DNA of 16,784 nucleotides from an uncultured Collinsella sp. (GTDB lineage Bacteria; Actinomycetota; Coriobacteriia; Coriobacteriales; Coriobacteriaceae), in NCBI GenBank assembly GCA_902490445.1, contig CABUDZ010000045.1:1-16784 (forward strand), in the 5' to 3' direction. The notes under the pieces are model-generated. The model had not been told where the DNA came from, ran no database searches, and saw only the letters and a program-made list of their open reading frames with translations. The position numbers and the translations under genes are program-made. This document shows, piece by piece, positions 6,225-14,774 of the stretch; within the stretch, counting starts at the first letter, position 1, and each line of letters starts with the position of its first letter.

Positions 6225-7982
6225 TTACAACTGCCAGGTAGCTGCTTCCTTTTGCAGCGCCACCATGCGGGCGAATTCTCCACCTGCCGCCTTGAGCTGC
6301 GCCGGAGTGCCCTGCTCGGCAACCACACCATCCTTGAGTACAACGATTTTGTCGGCATTTTCCACCGTACGCATACGGTGGGCAATAACGATAACCGTCT
6401 TACCTGCAAGCAGACGGGAGAGCGCCTGCTGAACCACGGTCTCGTTCTCCACATCCAAGCTCGCCGTCGCCTCGTCCAACAGCACGATAGGCGCGTCTTT
6501 GAGCAGCGCACGGGCGATAGAGATGCGCTGGCGCTCACCGCCGGACAGCTTGGAGCCGTTCTCGCCGATCATGGTGTTGTAGCCCTGCGGCATGCGGCTC
6601 ACAAACTCGTCGCAGTTGGCGGCACGCGCAGCCGCAAGCACTTGCTCATCGGTGGCGCCACGACGCCCGAGGCGGATGTTTCCCATCACCGTGTCGTCAA
6701 AGAGCAGCACGTCTTGGAACACAATGGCGTAGTCGCGCAGCAGCACCTCGGGATCCACGCTCGCAACATCCACGCCACCCACGGTGACCGTGCCTTCGGT
6801 GGCGTCCCAAAAGCGCGCAGCCAGGCGGCTCACCGTAGACTTGCCGGAACCCGAAGGACCGACCAGTGCCGTAACTTCGCCTTCCTTGGCGGTAAAGCTC
6901 ACGTCGGTAAGAACTTTCTCGCCGGCGCGGCCGTCCTCGCCCGCACCATAGCCAAATGCCACGTGATCGAACACCACATCGTGGCCCACGGGCTCAAATT
7001 TCTCGCTGCCCCGCGCCACGGGCTCTTCCATGATGGAACGCATGCGCTTGGCCGACGACTCGGCGGCAAACAGCTCGGACATCAGCATCAGCGCCTGATC
7101 AAAGGGCGCATAGATGCGGCTCACCATAAGCAGGAAGGCAAACATCACCAAAAAGTCGACCTGGCCGGAGGCGACCATCGCAGCGCCCGTGACCAACGTG
7201 GTGGCAATCCCCAGGCGCAGGATGGCAAAGGCGGAGTTGACCAAAAGCCCATTGGCGAGCTCGCCTTTGGTGGTCTCGCGCTCCTCGGCATCGATCACGG
7301 CGTTGAGTCCCTCAAGATAATGGGCCTCCTGGTTGGTGGCGCGGATCTCGCGCACGCAGTCGAGCGTCTCCTGGATCGCCTCGGTAACCTTGACCTTCTC
7401 GGCGCGCACATGGTCGAACACCGGGGTCATGGGGCCGCGTGTCAGATACAGCACGGCAAAGGCCACGGGCACGCTCCAAAACGCCGCGATCGCCAGCTGC
7501 CAGCAAAAGAACAGCGACGCCACGAACACAATGGCGCTTGCGATGATGGCACCCCAAAGCTCTCCCAGCACGTGGCTGTAGGCGTGCTCCATGGCCTGGA
7601 CGTCGCCCATGATGGTCTCGGTTAAATCGGCCAGATCACGACGGCCAAAAAACGACAGCGGCAGCTTGCGCAAGCGCTCGGCAATCTCCATACGCTGCTT
7701 GCCGCACTCCTCGTAAAAGATGCAGTAGGTGTAGTAATACTGCTGCCAGTTAGAGGCAAAGAGCAACACGAAAAAGACCAGGAGGCCGCCCACAATCGGC
7801 AGGGCATCCGGCAGGTCGGCACCGGTGGCGAGATGTTCGACAAAACCGGCCATGACCAGGAACAATAAGCCCATGCCGGCCATGGTAATGAGATTGGTGA
7901 GCGCGGTCCAGAAAATGCCGCGTTTTACGCCGGCGACGCCTTTATCGGATAGGAAATACTTCTTTTGGAATGAGGCGAACAT
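6225..7982 (-). CDS. ABC transporter half, membrane domain fused to ATPase (subunit 2)
   Basis: A 585-residue half transporter with six predicted membrane spans (about 24-48, 60-85, 143-162, 165-182, 247-270, 274-292) and a C-terminal ATPase. Visible motifs are Walker A GPSGSGKST (375-383), Q-loop Q423, signature LSGGE (479-483), Walker B with D503-E504, and H535. The catalytic residues are complete, so this subunit should be able to hydrolyse ATP. Its ATG follows directly on the stop of the other half, so the two are co-translated and should form a heterodimer. Fold and context (AraC-type regulator next to it) point to the YbtPQ/IrtAB group, which takes up ferric siderophores despite having an exporter fold. 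Export of a peptide or drug is the main alternative. Confidence 0.88.
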   Translation of the reverse strand: MFASFQKKYFLSDKGVAGVKRGIFWTALTNLITMAGMGLLFLVMAGFVEHLATGADLPDALPIVGGLLVFFVLLFASNWQQYYYTYCIFYEECGKQRMEIAERLRKLPLSFFGRRDLADLTETIMGDVQAMEHAYSHVLGELWGAIIASAIVFVASLFFCWQLAIAAFWSVPVAFAVLYLTRGPMTPVFDHVRAEKVKVTEAIQETLDCVREIRATNQEAHYLEGLNAVIDAEERETTKGELANGLLVNSAFAILRLGIATTLVTGAAMVASGQVDFLVMFAFLLMVSRIYAPFDQALMLMSELFAAESSAKRMRSIMEEPVARGSEKFEPVGHDVVFDHVAFGYGAGEDGRAGEKVLTDVSFTAKEGEVTALVGPSGSGKSTVSRLAARFWDATEGTVTVGGVDVASVDPEVLLRDYAIVFQDVLLFDDTVMGNIRLGRRGATDEQVLAAARAANCDEFVSRMPQGYNTMIGENGSKLSGGERQRISIARALLKDAPIVLLDEATASLDVENETVVQQALSRLLAGKTVIVIAHRMRTVENADKIVVLKDGVVAEQGTPAQLKAAGGEFARMVALQKEAATWQL

Positions 7983-9806
7983 TTAGGCCTCGCCTCCCTT
8001 CGTGACGGCGGCATCCGCGGCAGCAGTGATCTTCCAGCTCGCGGCCTGTTCGTATTCGGCCCACATCTTGGCGTATAGACCGTTTTGGGACAGCAACTCG
8101 GCATGGGTACCCGACTCCTGCACGCTGCCCTGGTTGAGCACCACGATTTGGTCTGCGCCCACTACAGTCGAGAGTCGGTGCGCAATCATAATGACCGTGC
8201 GACCCGCTGCCAGCTTGCTAAAGGCGCGCTGGATGAGCGCCTCGTTCTCGGGATCGGCAAACGCCGTGGCCTCATCGAGCACCACGATAGGTGCGTCTTT
8301 AAGGATCGCGCGGGCGAGTGCCACGCGCTGGACCTCGCCGCCCGAAAGATATGCTCCGCCGGCACCGAGCATGGTATTGATGCCCTGTGGAAGCTTGGCC
8401 ACAATGTCGTCGCACTGAGCTGCGGAGAGGGCCGCACGCACTTCGTCGTCAGTGGCCGTGGGCTTGGAGGCACGCACGTTATCGGCAAGTGTTTGCCGGA
8501 ACAGCTGGTTGGTCTGGAACACGAAGGCGACCTGGTCCATAAGCTCGTGCGGATCCATATCGCGAACGTCCACACCGCCTACGAGCACTCGACCCGAGGA
8601 GACATCCCAAAAACGCGGAATCAGGCTTGCGCAGGTTGACTTACCGCCACCCGAGGGACCCACCAGGGCGAGGGTGCTACCAGCGGGAACGCTGAAACTC
8701 ACATGGCTAACGGCAGGTGCTTCGGCACCTTCGTACGTAAAGCTCACGTCCTCAAAGCGCACATCGCTACCGGCGGAGTGCTTGGGCAGGGCGGGCACGG
8801 AGAGCTGCTTGGAATCCATAACGCTTCGGATGCGCGCCAGCGAATCGGCACTCATCTGAGACGCCTCGCCCACAAACATGAGCTTGGTCATGGCCGTCGG
8901 CACCACGGCCGAAAAGATCGCGTAAAACGTGAAGTTGACCATAAAGTGCGCGAAGTCCGTCTCGCCCGGCGCCAACAGCAACGCCACGGGCAAAAGAAAT
9001 GCCACGAGGCCATTGAGCGCGGTAAGGTTGAGCACCTGCGGGCCTCGGCAGAACGTGCCCGCATAGCTTTGCGCCATGTCGGCGTATTCGGCGATCGCAT
9101 CGTGAAACGCCTTAAAGGAGTAGACCGTCTGCTGGAACACCTTGACCACGGGGATGCCGCGCACGTATTCGGTGCCGGTCTTGTTCATCTTGACCAGCGC
9201 GCCCATGTAGGCCTTCATAAACTCGGCGCCCTTGCCGCTCATCATGGTGGCCATGGCGCAAAACGAAACGACGACCGAGATTAAGCATGCCGCGCCCAAA
9301 CGCCAATCGAGGGCGAAAAGCAGCACGAGCAGGCCCACGACCATGGCGGTGGCGCCTGCGATATCGGGCAGCATGTGCGCGAGCAGCGTCTCGGTGGAGG
9401 CGGCGCAGCCGTCGACGATACGGCGCAGCTCACCGGTGGCGTGCGTGTCAAAGTAGCCGAGCGGCAGCTTAAGCAGATGCTCGCTCGTAGCCTTGCGGAT
9501 ATTGGACGCGCAGCGAAACGCGGACAGGTGCGTGCACATGAGTCCCACGAAATAAACCACAATGCTCGCCAGGGCAAAGCCCACAGCCCACCAACCATAC
9601 ATCGCGATGTCGGTGGCCTCGCTCCAGTTGGGCGCCACGGCGATAAGATCTCGCGCAACAAACCAGATGCAGACGTACGGGCCAAAGCCCAGCAGCTGCG
9701 AGAACGCCGAGAGGGCCATGCCCAAATACGTTAGGAATTTACGGTCACCGGCATATGCAAGCAGCTCGCCGATGCCGCCACCTTCCTTTTTTGATCCCTT
9801 TGCCAT
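7983..9806 (-). CDS. ABC transporter half, membrane domain fused to ATPase (subunit 1)
   Basis: A 607-residue half transporter with about six membrane spans in 24-310 and a C-terminal ATPase: Walker A GPSGGGKST (383-391), Q431, LSGGE (487-491), Walker B D511-E512, H543. After Walker B comes ATAFADPENE, a form I associate with the YbtP/IrtA siderophore importer group, where ordinary exporters have TSALD-like text. The partner gene starts immediately after the stop. ATG 9806 is preceded by AGAAAGGA. No siderophore-interacting (SIP) domain is fused as in IrtA, and no siderophore synthesis genes are in view, so uptake of a foreign chelator is the likely role. Regulated probably by the divergent AraC-type gene. 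Confidence 0.88.
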   Translation of the reverse strand: MAKGSKKEGGGIGELLAYAGDRKFLTYLGMALSAFSQLLGFGPYVCIWFVARDLIAVAPNWSEATDIAMYGWWAVGFALASIVVYFVGLMCTHLSAFRCASNIRKATSEHLLKLPLGYFDTHATGELRRIVDGCAASTETLLAHMLPDIAGATAMVVGLLVLLFALDWRLGAACLISVVVSFCAMATMMSGKGAEFMKAYMGALVKMNKTGTEYVRGIPVVKVFQQTVYSFKAFHDAIAEYADMAQSYAGTFCRGPQVLNLTALNGLVAFLLPVALLLAPGETDFAHFMVNFTFYAIFSAVVPTAMTKLMFVGEASQMSADSLARIRSVMDSKQLSVPALPKHSAGSDVRFEDVSFTYEGAEAPAVSHVSFSVPAGSTLALVGPSGGGKSTCASLIPRFWDVSSGRVLVGGVDVRDMDPHELMDQVAFVFQTNQLFRQTLADNVRASKPTATDDEVRAALSAAQCDDIVAKLPQGINTMLGAGGAYLSGGEVQRVALARAILKDAPIVVLDEATAFADPENEALIQRAFSKLAAGRTVIMIAHRLSTVVGADQIVVLNQGSVQESGTHAELLSQNGLYAKMWAEYEQAASWKITAAADAAVTKGGEA

Positions 9807-9814
9807 GAGATTCC

Positions 9815-9846
9815 TTTCTAACGGCTTGAGAGTTAACCGTTAGAAA
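9815..9846. repeat. Perfect 10-bp inverted repeat between ABC operon and AraC gene
   Basis: TTTCTAACGG (9815-9824) and CCGTTAGAAA (9837-9846) are separated by 12 bp. The arm nearest the ABC gene overlaps its AGAAAGGA ribosome-binding site, and the spacer and far arm overlap the AraC-gene promoter. It can act as operator for a dimeric regulator or as an RNA hairpin masking the ABC ribosome-binding site. YbtA-type regulators bind inverted repeats, which favours the first. Confidence 0.6.
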
Positions 9847-9854
9847 CTTATCAT
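9826..9854 (+). promoter_or_regulatory. Promoter of the AraC-family gene
   Basis: TTGAGA (9826-9831) and TATCAT (9849-9854) are spaced exactly 17 bp, with a start near 9861. It overlaps the inverted repeat, so binding there should repress the regulator's own gene. The divergent ABC promoter has a possible -10 on the other strand but no good -35, as expected for an activator-dependent promoter. Confidence 0.6.
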
Positions 9855-9920
9855 TGGCGTGTTAGCCAAGGCACACAATCGAGCCAGGCGTGGACGTTTC
9901 CGCAAAGGAAGGGGACGCTT

Positions 9921-10925
9921 TTGAAAATGCGGCGGGCAGCAACCGATATAACCGAGCTCTACGCACCGCAGTTTGAGCAGTTTGGCCTGCAGCTTTCCGG
10001 CAAGGGCGCCGTCTTTACCGGCGAGGTGGCAAACGACCGGGCGCACGGCCGCGCATGGATCATGCCCCTCTCCCCTGCCTGCATCGTCATGGAGCATTTC
10101 ATTACCCCGACGCACAACATGCTCTTGGCCGAGTACACACCCGAACCGTACGCGTGTGTGAGCGAGGTCAGCGCCCCCACGCTCATGTGCATGCCCGAAG
10201 CCGGCATAACGCCTGCGAACCTCAAGCCGCTGCATGGACCGTGGCCAAACAATGCTGTGTGCAGCTTTATCCAAGATAACTGTGGCGAGGAGTTAAGCCC
10301 ACTGTTTGCAGGGCAGCTCTATCACTCGCGCTCGGTGCTCTTTTTGCCTGGATATTTTGACGAACTGGAGCACCGCTATCCCACCGAGTTCGCAGGGGTC
10401 TTTGAGGCATTTGCCGAGTCATGGCACGAGGAGGCAGCGTCTGCCATCTGCCACGCACTACGCCGAATCAACGAGGACCGCGCTCGCGCCGTAGGCGGGC
10501 ATGTCTATATGCAGGGCATCGTGGAGACCATGGTCGCGGAGCTCGCCTGTTCGCGCGCGGCCCACAAGCAGGCGCGGCAGGCGGCAGACACACGCGTCAG
10601 CATAACCATTGCCGAAGAAGCAACGGCAATGATTGAGCGCGCGCTCGACAAAGGCAGGCGTGTGGGTATCAACGAGGTGGCCGAGAGGCTCTACACAAGC
10701 CGCTCCAAGCTATGCGCCACCTTTAAGGCTCAAACTGGCGAGTCCCTGGGCGCCTACATTCGCAGACGCCGTATGGAGCGAGCACAGGACCTTTTGGCCG
10801 ATAGCGCGCTCACGATAGCGCAGGTGGCAGAGCGTCTAGGCTACCCTCAGCAGGCCGCCTTCGCCCAAGCCTTCAAGCAACACACCGGCACCACCCCCAC
10901 CACCTGGCGCTCCCAACATATATAA
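9921..10925 (+). CDS. AraC-family transcriptional regulator
   Basis: A 334-residue regulator. The C-terminal ~105 residues hold the two helix-turn-helix units of the family: GINEVAERLYTSRSKLCATF (about 248-268) and the more conserved LTIAQVAERLGYPQQAAFAQAFKQHTGTTP-type part (about 296-327). The N-terminal ~220 residues are a sensor domain without membrane spans. TTG 9921 has GGAAGGGG six nt upstream; ATG 9927 (two codons later) is the alternative with 12 nt spacing. It is divergent from the ABC pair, as YbtA is associated with YbtPQ, so it is the probable activator of that operon in response to the transported ligand. The ligand is not evident from sequence. Confidence 0.88.
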   Translation: MKMRRAATDITELYAPQFEQFGLQLSGKGAVFTGEVANDRAHGRAWIMPLSPACIVMEHFITPTHNMLLAEYTPEPYACVSEVSAPTLMCMPEAGITPANLKPLHGPWPNNAVCSFIQDNCGEELSPLFAGQLYHSRSVLFLPGYFDELEHRYPTEFAGVFEAFAESWHEEAASAICHALRRINEDRARAVGGHVYMQGIVETMVAELACSRAAHKQARQAADTRVSITIAEEATAMIERALDKGRRVGINEVAERLYTSRSKLCATFKAQTGESLGAYIRRRRMERAQDLLADSALTIAQVAERLGYPQQAAFAQAFKQHTGTTPTTWRSQHI

Positions 10926-10926
10926 A

Positions 10927-10955
10927 GAATGAGGGCGCCATCGGCGCCCTCATTC
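10927..10955. terminator. Perfect hairpin between convergent AraC gene and gatB
   Basis: Arms of 13 bp with the core GAGGGCGCC/GGCGCCCTC enclose a 3-nt loop ATC, starting 2 nt after the AraC stop. The plus side has no T-run (ACCAAATT); the minus side continues TCTTTATATATG, so it terminates best for transcripts coming from gatB and may act in both directions. Confidence 0.65.
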
Positions 10956-11002
10956 ACCAAATTCCATTCAGCCCCGCCTGACCCGAACGGCCGAGTCGTC
11001 AC

Positions 11003-11138
11003 GGAACCGAGGGGCCGAGCACATGGCCTTGCCTCTCAATGAGTTCCGCACGAACAGGAAGCGCCAGTGGCGCCTCCGTCGTGAGTCAGGACTGTCCGAA
11101 ATTGAGAGGCAAGGCCCTGCGCCCGGCCCCTCGGTTCC
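11003..11138 (-). repeat. Long inverted repeat forming a 38-bp stem after gatB
   Basis: Arms 11003-11040 and 11101-11138 match at 35 of 38 positions. Two of the three differences become U-G pairs only on the minus strand. The 60-nt interior folds further with GCGCC/GGCGC (around AGT) and CACGA/TCGTG. The stem begins 3 nt after the gatB stop, so it should form the 3' untranslated region of the gatCAB mRNA. It could be a terminator-like structure, an RNase III substrate, a mobile miniature element or a small RNA. No coding frame of interest. Confidence 0.75.
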
Positions 11139-11141
11139 CGT

Positions 11142-12818
11142 TTACGAGAGCGACGTTCTCAGCAACTCGTTGAAGAGCTTCGGGTTGCCCTTGCCGCGGC
11201 TCGCCTTCATGCACTGGCCCACCAAAAAGCCGATGACCTTCTGGTTGCCGTCGCGGTACTGTTGCGCCTGATCGGCACAGTTTGCCAGCACCTCGTCCAC
11301 AATCGGCTGCAGCGCACCAGCATCGCTCACCTGACGCATACCACGCTCGTCGACGATCTTGTTGGGGTCATCGCCAGTCTGGGCCATGGCCTCAAAGACC
11401 TCGTGAGCCTGGTTGGAACTGATGGCATCGGTCGCCAGCAGCTTGGCAAGGGCTGCCACCTGAGCCGGCGCAATACCGGACTCGGCGAGCGACACACCCA
11501 CACCCTTAAGGTAGGCGATCATCTCGTTCACCAGCAGGTTTGCGACCGTCTGGGCCTCCTTACCAGCCATGCCGACAGCGGCGGCCTCAAAGAAGTCGGC
11601 AAACTCCGGGTCGCCAGCGATTTGCTCGGCATCGGCCGCCTTAATACCAAAGTCGGCCTCGAAACGGGCGCACTTGGCATCGGGCAGCTCGGGGATCTCG
11701 CCACGGCAGCGGTCGATGAACTCGTCGTCCAGATCGAACGGCGCCAGATCGGGGTCGGGGAACAGACGATAGTCGTCTGCCGTTTCCTTCACACGCATGA
11801 CCACGGTGCGCTTGCGGCTGGGCTCCCAGTGGCGGGTCTCCTGATAGATGATGCCGCCCTCCTCGAGTACCTCGGCCTGGCGGCAAATCTCGTAGGCAAG
11901 GCCGTCGTGCAGACTCTTAAACGAGTTGAGGTTCTTGAGCTCGGTCTTGGTGCCCAACTTGGTCTCGCCACGGCGACGCAGCGACACGTTGCCGTCGCAG
12001 CGCATGGAGCCCTTCTCCATGGAGCAGTCCGAAATGCCCAGCGTCACAAAGATGCGACGGAGCTTCTCCATAAACAGGCGAGCCTCCTCGGGCGTGCGCA
12101 GGTCGGGCTCGGTGACGAGCTCGATCAGCGGCGTGCCGCAGCGGTTGTAGTCGACGAGCGACTCGGCCGCGGCGGTGATGCGGCCCTCGGCACCGCCCAA
12201 GTGCACCATCTTGGCGGCGTCCTCCTCCATGTGGATGCGCAGGATGCGAATGGGCACCGTGTAGGAACCGTCCTCGCGACGCTCGGGCATCTGCAGGTTG
12301 GACGCGTCATAGCTGGCCAGGTGACCGGCGCGCTGGTTGCCCTCGCGCATGGTCGACGTCATGGACGTGGACAGGCCCTCGGCGTTGGCCGAAGCGCTCG
12401 CCAGGCTCTGGGCCTCGGCCTCGCCAAACGCGCAGTCGGGGCGCTCGGCGGCACCACGACCGGTCACGTCCAGGTCCAGGTGACCGTACATGGCAAAAGC
12501 GACCGGACCCTGCGTGGTCTGGAAGTTCTTGGCCATATCGGGATAGAAGTAGTGCTTGCGGTAGAACATCGAGTGGCGCTGGATCTCGCAGTTGGTGGCG
12601 AGACCGGCCTTGACGATGCTCTCGATGGCGCGCTTGTTGGGCACCGGCAGCGCACCGGGCAGGCCCAGGCACACCGGGCACACGTTGGCGTTGGGCTCGT
12701 CATCGTGGCTAAGCTTGCAGTTGCAGAACATCTTGGTATCGAGTGCGGTGAGCTCGGTATGGATCTCCAGGCCGATCACGGCCTCCCAATCCTGCAGGAC
12801 CTCGGAAAGCTCCTTCAT
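11142..12818 (-). CDS. gatB: Asp-tRNA(Asn)/Glu-tRNA(Gln) amidotransferase subunit B
   Basis: A 558-residue subunit that binds the mischarged tRNA and activates the carboxyl group with ATP for amidation, in complex with GatA and GatC in the cytosol. GLEIHTEL (16-23), the zinc ligands C32, C34, C47 and C50, IHMEEDA (195-201) and DYNRCGTPLIELVTEPD (223-239) are all visible; the C-terminal ~150 residues form the GatB/YqeY tRNA-binding domain. At 558 aa it is longer than the usual 470-500. The extra length is mostly about 60 residues around 120-182, before the HMEEDA strand, absent from standard GatB as I remember it. The ATG overlaps the gatA stop as TAATG. Confidence 0.95.
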   Translation of the reverse strand: MKELSEVLQDWEAVIGLEIHTELTALDTKMFCNCKLSHDDEPNANVCPVCLGLPGALPVPNKRAIESIVKAGLATNCEIQRHSMFYRKHYFYPDMAKNFQTTQGPVAFAMYGHLDLDVTGRGAAERPDCAFGEAEAQSLASASANAEGLSTSMTSTMREGNQRAGHLASYDASNLQMPERREDGSYTVPIRILRIHMEEDAAKMVHLGGAEGRITAAAESLVDYNRCGTPLIELVTEPDLRTPEEARLFMEKLRRIFVTLGISDCSMEKGSMRCDGNVSLRRRGETKLGTKTELKNLNSFKSLHDGLAYEICRQAEVLEEGGIIYQETRHWEPSRKRTVVMRVKETADDYRLFPDPDLAPFDLDDEFIDRCRGEIPELPDAKCARFEADFGIKAADAEQIAGDPEFADFFEAAAVGMAGKEAQTVANLLVNEMIAYLKGVGVSLAESGIAPAQVAALAKLLATDAISSNQAHEVFEAMAQTGDDPNKIVDERGMRQVSDAGALQPIVDEVLANCADQAQQYRDGNQKVIGFLVGQCMKASRGKGNPKLFNELLRTSLS

Positions 12819-14332
12819 TACAGCTCGCCTCCCTTCCCGGCAAAATCGGGCGCGACAGAAAGCGCGGGCGCACTCGTGGCGGCATCGGCAAAGCCGCGCT
12901 CCAGGGCGCGGGCAAACGTGAGCAGCTGACGGTCCTTAAAGGCCGGACCCACCAGCTGGGCAGAAACGGGCAGCTGAGTATCCTCGCCCAGGCCCAGCGG
13001 CACCGAGATGCCACCGTTGCCGCAAATGTTGAGCGAGATGGTGTACAGGTCCGAAAGGTACATCTGCGTGGGGTCGCTGATCTCGCCAAACTTAAAGGCC
13101 GTGCGCGGCGAGGCGGGCATGAGGATGGTGTCCACCTTGGCATACGCGGCGTCGTAGTCCTGCGTGATGAGCGTGCGGGCCTTTTGCGCAGCGTAGTAGT
13201 ACTTGTCGTACACGCCCGAGCTCAGCAGGTAGGCGCCGAGCATCTGACGGCGCTTGGCCTCGGCGCCAAAGCCGTGGGCGCGCGAAAGCGAGCTCTGGTC
13301 GGACAGGTTGGCGCAGCCCTCCTCCTGATAGCCGTAGCGAATGCCATCGAAACGGGCCAGGTTGGAGAACGCCTCGGCCGGGCCGATGACGTAGTAGGCA
13401 GCGATGGCGGCATCCAGGTGCGGCAGGTCGACCTCGACCAGCTCGGCACCCTGGTTCTGCAGCTCCTGGGCGGCGCGCTGAACAGCGGCCTTGACCTCGG
13501 GCGTCAGACCCTCGGCCTCCATAAACGCGGGAATGATGCCCACGCGCTTACCCTCGATGCTGTCGTTGAGGTGCTCGGTAAAGTCGACGGCACAGTCCTG
13601 GCTGGTGCAGTCGTACGGATCGTGGCCCGCACCGGTAAGCGCGTTCATGGCCAGCGCGACATCCTCGACCGTGCGGCCGAAGGGGCCCACCTGGTCGAGC
13701 GACGAGCCAAAGGCAACTACGCCGTAACGGCTCACGGCGCCATACGTGGGCTTAAAGCCCACCACGCCGCACAGCGACGCCGGCTGGCGAATGGAGCCGC
13801 CGGTGTCCGAACCCAGCGAGAGCGCGACCTCGCCCGCGGCGACGGCTGCAGCGGAGCCGCCCGAAGAGCCGCCAGGCACGCGCTCGGTATCCCAAGGGTT
13901 GTTGGTGCGGTGGAAGGCCGAGCTCTCGGTAGAGCTGCCAAAGGCAAACTCGTCCATGTTGGCCTTGCCCATGGGCAGGCAGCCGGCATCGAGCATGCGC
14001 TGGACGCAGGTGGCGGTGTAGACGCTCTGGTAGTTCTCGAGCATGCGGGAAGCACAGGTGGTACGCGTGCCCACGAGGTTCATGTTGTCCTTAATGGCCA
14101 GCGGCACGCCCGCAAGCGGGGGCAGCGGCTTGCCTGCGGCACGATCGGCATCCACGCGCGCAGCGGCCTCGAGCGCAAGCTCGGGCGACACCTGCAGGAA
14201 TGCCTGGACCCCGCCCTCGCGCGCCTCGATGGCGGCAAGGGAGGCCTGAGCCACCTCGGTAGCGGTAAAGTCGCCGGCGGTAACGCCCGCGGCGATCTGG
14301 GCGCCGGTAAGGGAATCGAAGTTCTGTGCCAT
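12818..14332 (-). CDS. gatA: Asp-tRNA(Asn)/Glu-tRNA(Gln) amidotransferase subunit A
   Basis: A 504-residue amidase-signature subunit that releases ammonia from glutamine for the GatB transamidation step. The Ser-cisSer-Lys triad is complete: K81 (in LAIKDN), S156 (in GGSSGGS) and S180 (in GGSIRQPA), at almost the same positions as in characterised GatA. Start ATG 14332 overlaps the gatC stop (TAATG), and its own stop overlaps gatB in the same way, so the three subunits are translationally coupled in stoichiometric order C-A-B. Confidence 0.96.
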   Translation of the reverse strand: MAQNFDSLTGAQIAAGVTAGDFTATEVAQASLAAIEAREGGVQAFLQVSPELALEAAARVDADRAAGKPLPPLAGVPLAIKDNMNLVGTRTTCASRMLENYQSVYTATCVQRMLDAGCLPMGKANMDEFAFGSSTESSAFHRTNNPWDTERVPGGSSGGSAAAVAAGEVALSLGSDTGGSIRQPASLCGVVGFKPTYGAVSRYGVVAFGSSLDQVGPFGRTVEDVALAMNALTGAGHDPYDCTSQDCAVDFTEHLNDSIEGKRVGIIPAFMEAEGLTPEVKAAVQRAAQELQNQGAELVEVDLPHLDAAIAAYYVIGPAEAFSNLARFDGIRYGYQEEGCANLSDQSSLSRAHGFGAEAKRRQMLGAYLLSSGVYDKYYYAAQKARTLITQDYDAAYAKVDTILMPASPRTAFKFGEISDPTQMYLSDLYTISLNICGNGGISVPLGLGEDTQLPVSAQLVGPAFKDRQLLTFARALERGFADAATSAPALSVAPDFAGKGGEL

Positions 14333-14643
14333 TACTCGCTCTCCCCCTCTCCCAAAATGGACGGCACGCGGAAGTAGCGGTCGCGCGCGCTGCCGGCGTT
14401 TTCGAGCGCGACGTCGAGCGATAGGTCACGCTCGGGCTCGCGCAGGTCATCGCCCATCACGTTGGACAGGCTTCCGATGGGATGGAACGTGGGCTCCACG
14501 TCGGGCAAGTCATATTGCAAGACGGGCTCGAGCATCTGGACGGCATCGTTTAGGTAGGACGTCATCTGGGCGAGCTCGTCATCGGTCAGTGCGATCTTTG
14601 CGTACTCGGCGATGCCGCGCACGTCTTTCTCGCTGAGTGCCAT
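14332..14643 (-). CDS. gatC: Asp-tRNA(Asn)/Glu-tRNA(Gln) amidotransferase subunit C
   Basis: A 103-residue small subunit that wraps around and stabilises GatA-GatB. The pattern is standard: N-terminal helix SEKDVRGIAEYAKIALTDDE, middle MTSYLNDAVQMLEPVLQYD, then the extended stretch with DVEPTFHP and a terminal RDRYFRVPSILGEGE. ATG 14643 is preferred to the one six codons upstream because GGAAGGGAG sits 7 nt before it. First gene of the operon. Confidence 0.93.
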   Translation of the reverse strand: MALSEKDVRGIAEYAKIALTDDELAQMTSYLNDAVQMLEPVLQYDLPDVEPTFHPIGSLSNVMGDDLREPERDLSLDVALENAGSARDRYFRVPSILGEGESE

Positions 14644-14678
14644 AGGCGCTCCCTTCCGCATAACAGTTAAACCGCTCT

Positions 14679-14684
14679 AGTATA
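14679..14684 (-). promoter_or_regulatory. -10 box of the gatCAB promoter
   Basis: TATACT on the minus strand lies 35 nt before the gatC ATG; start of transcription would be near 14672. No good -35 is visible at 16-18 bp spacing (best is TGCTCC), so the promoter is incomplete by consensus. Confidence 0.45.
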
Positions 14685-14774
14685 CAGGGCAACGCCGACT
14701 TGGAGCAGGCGCTTTACCCAAATGCAGCGAAAACGTAACGAGGGCGGCGGGCACGGCCCGGCGGTTCTGCAGCA

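Noticed and set aside
12900..14377. Long plus-strand ORFs opposite gatA and gatB
   Set aside because: They mirror the codon bias of strongly conserved genes on the other strand and have low-complexity translations.
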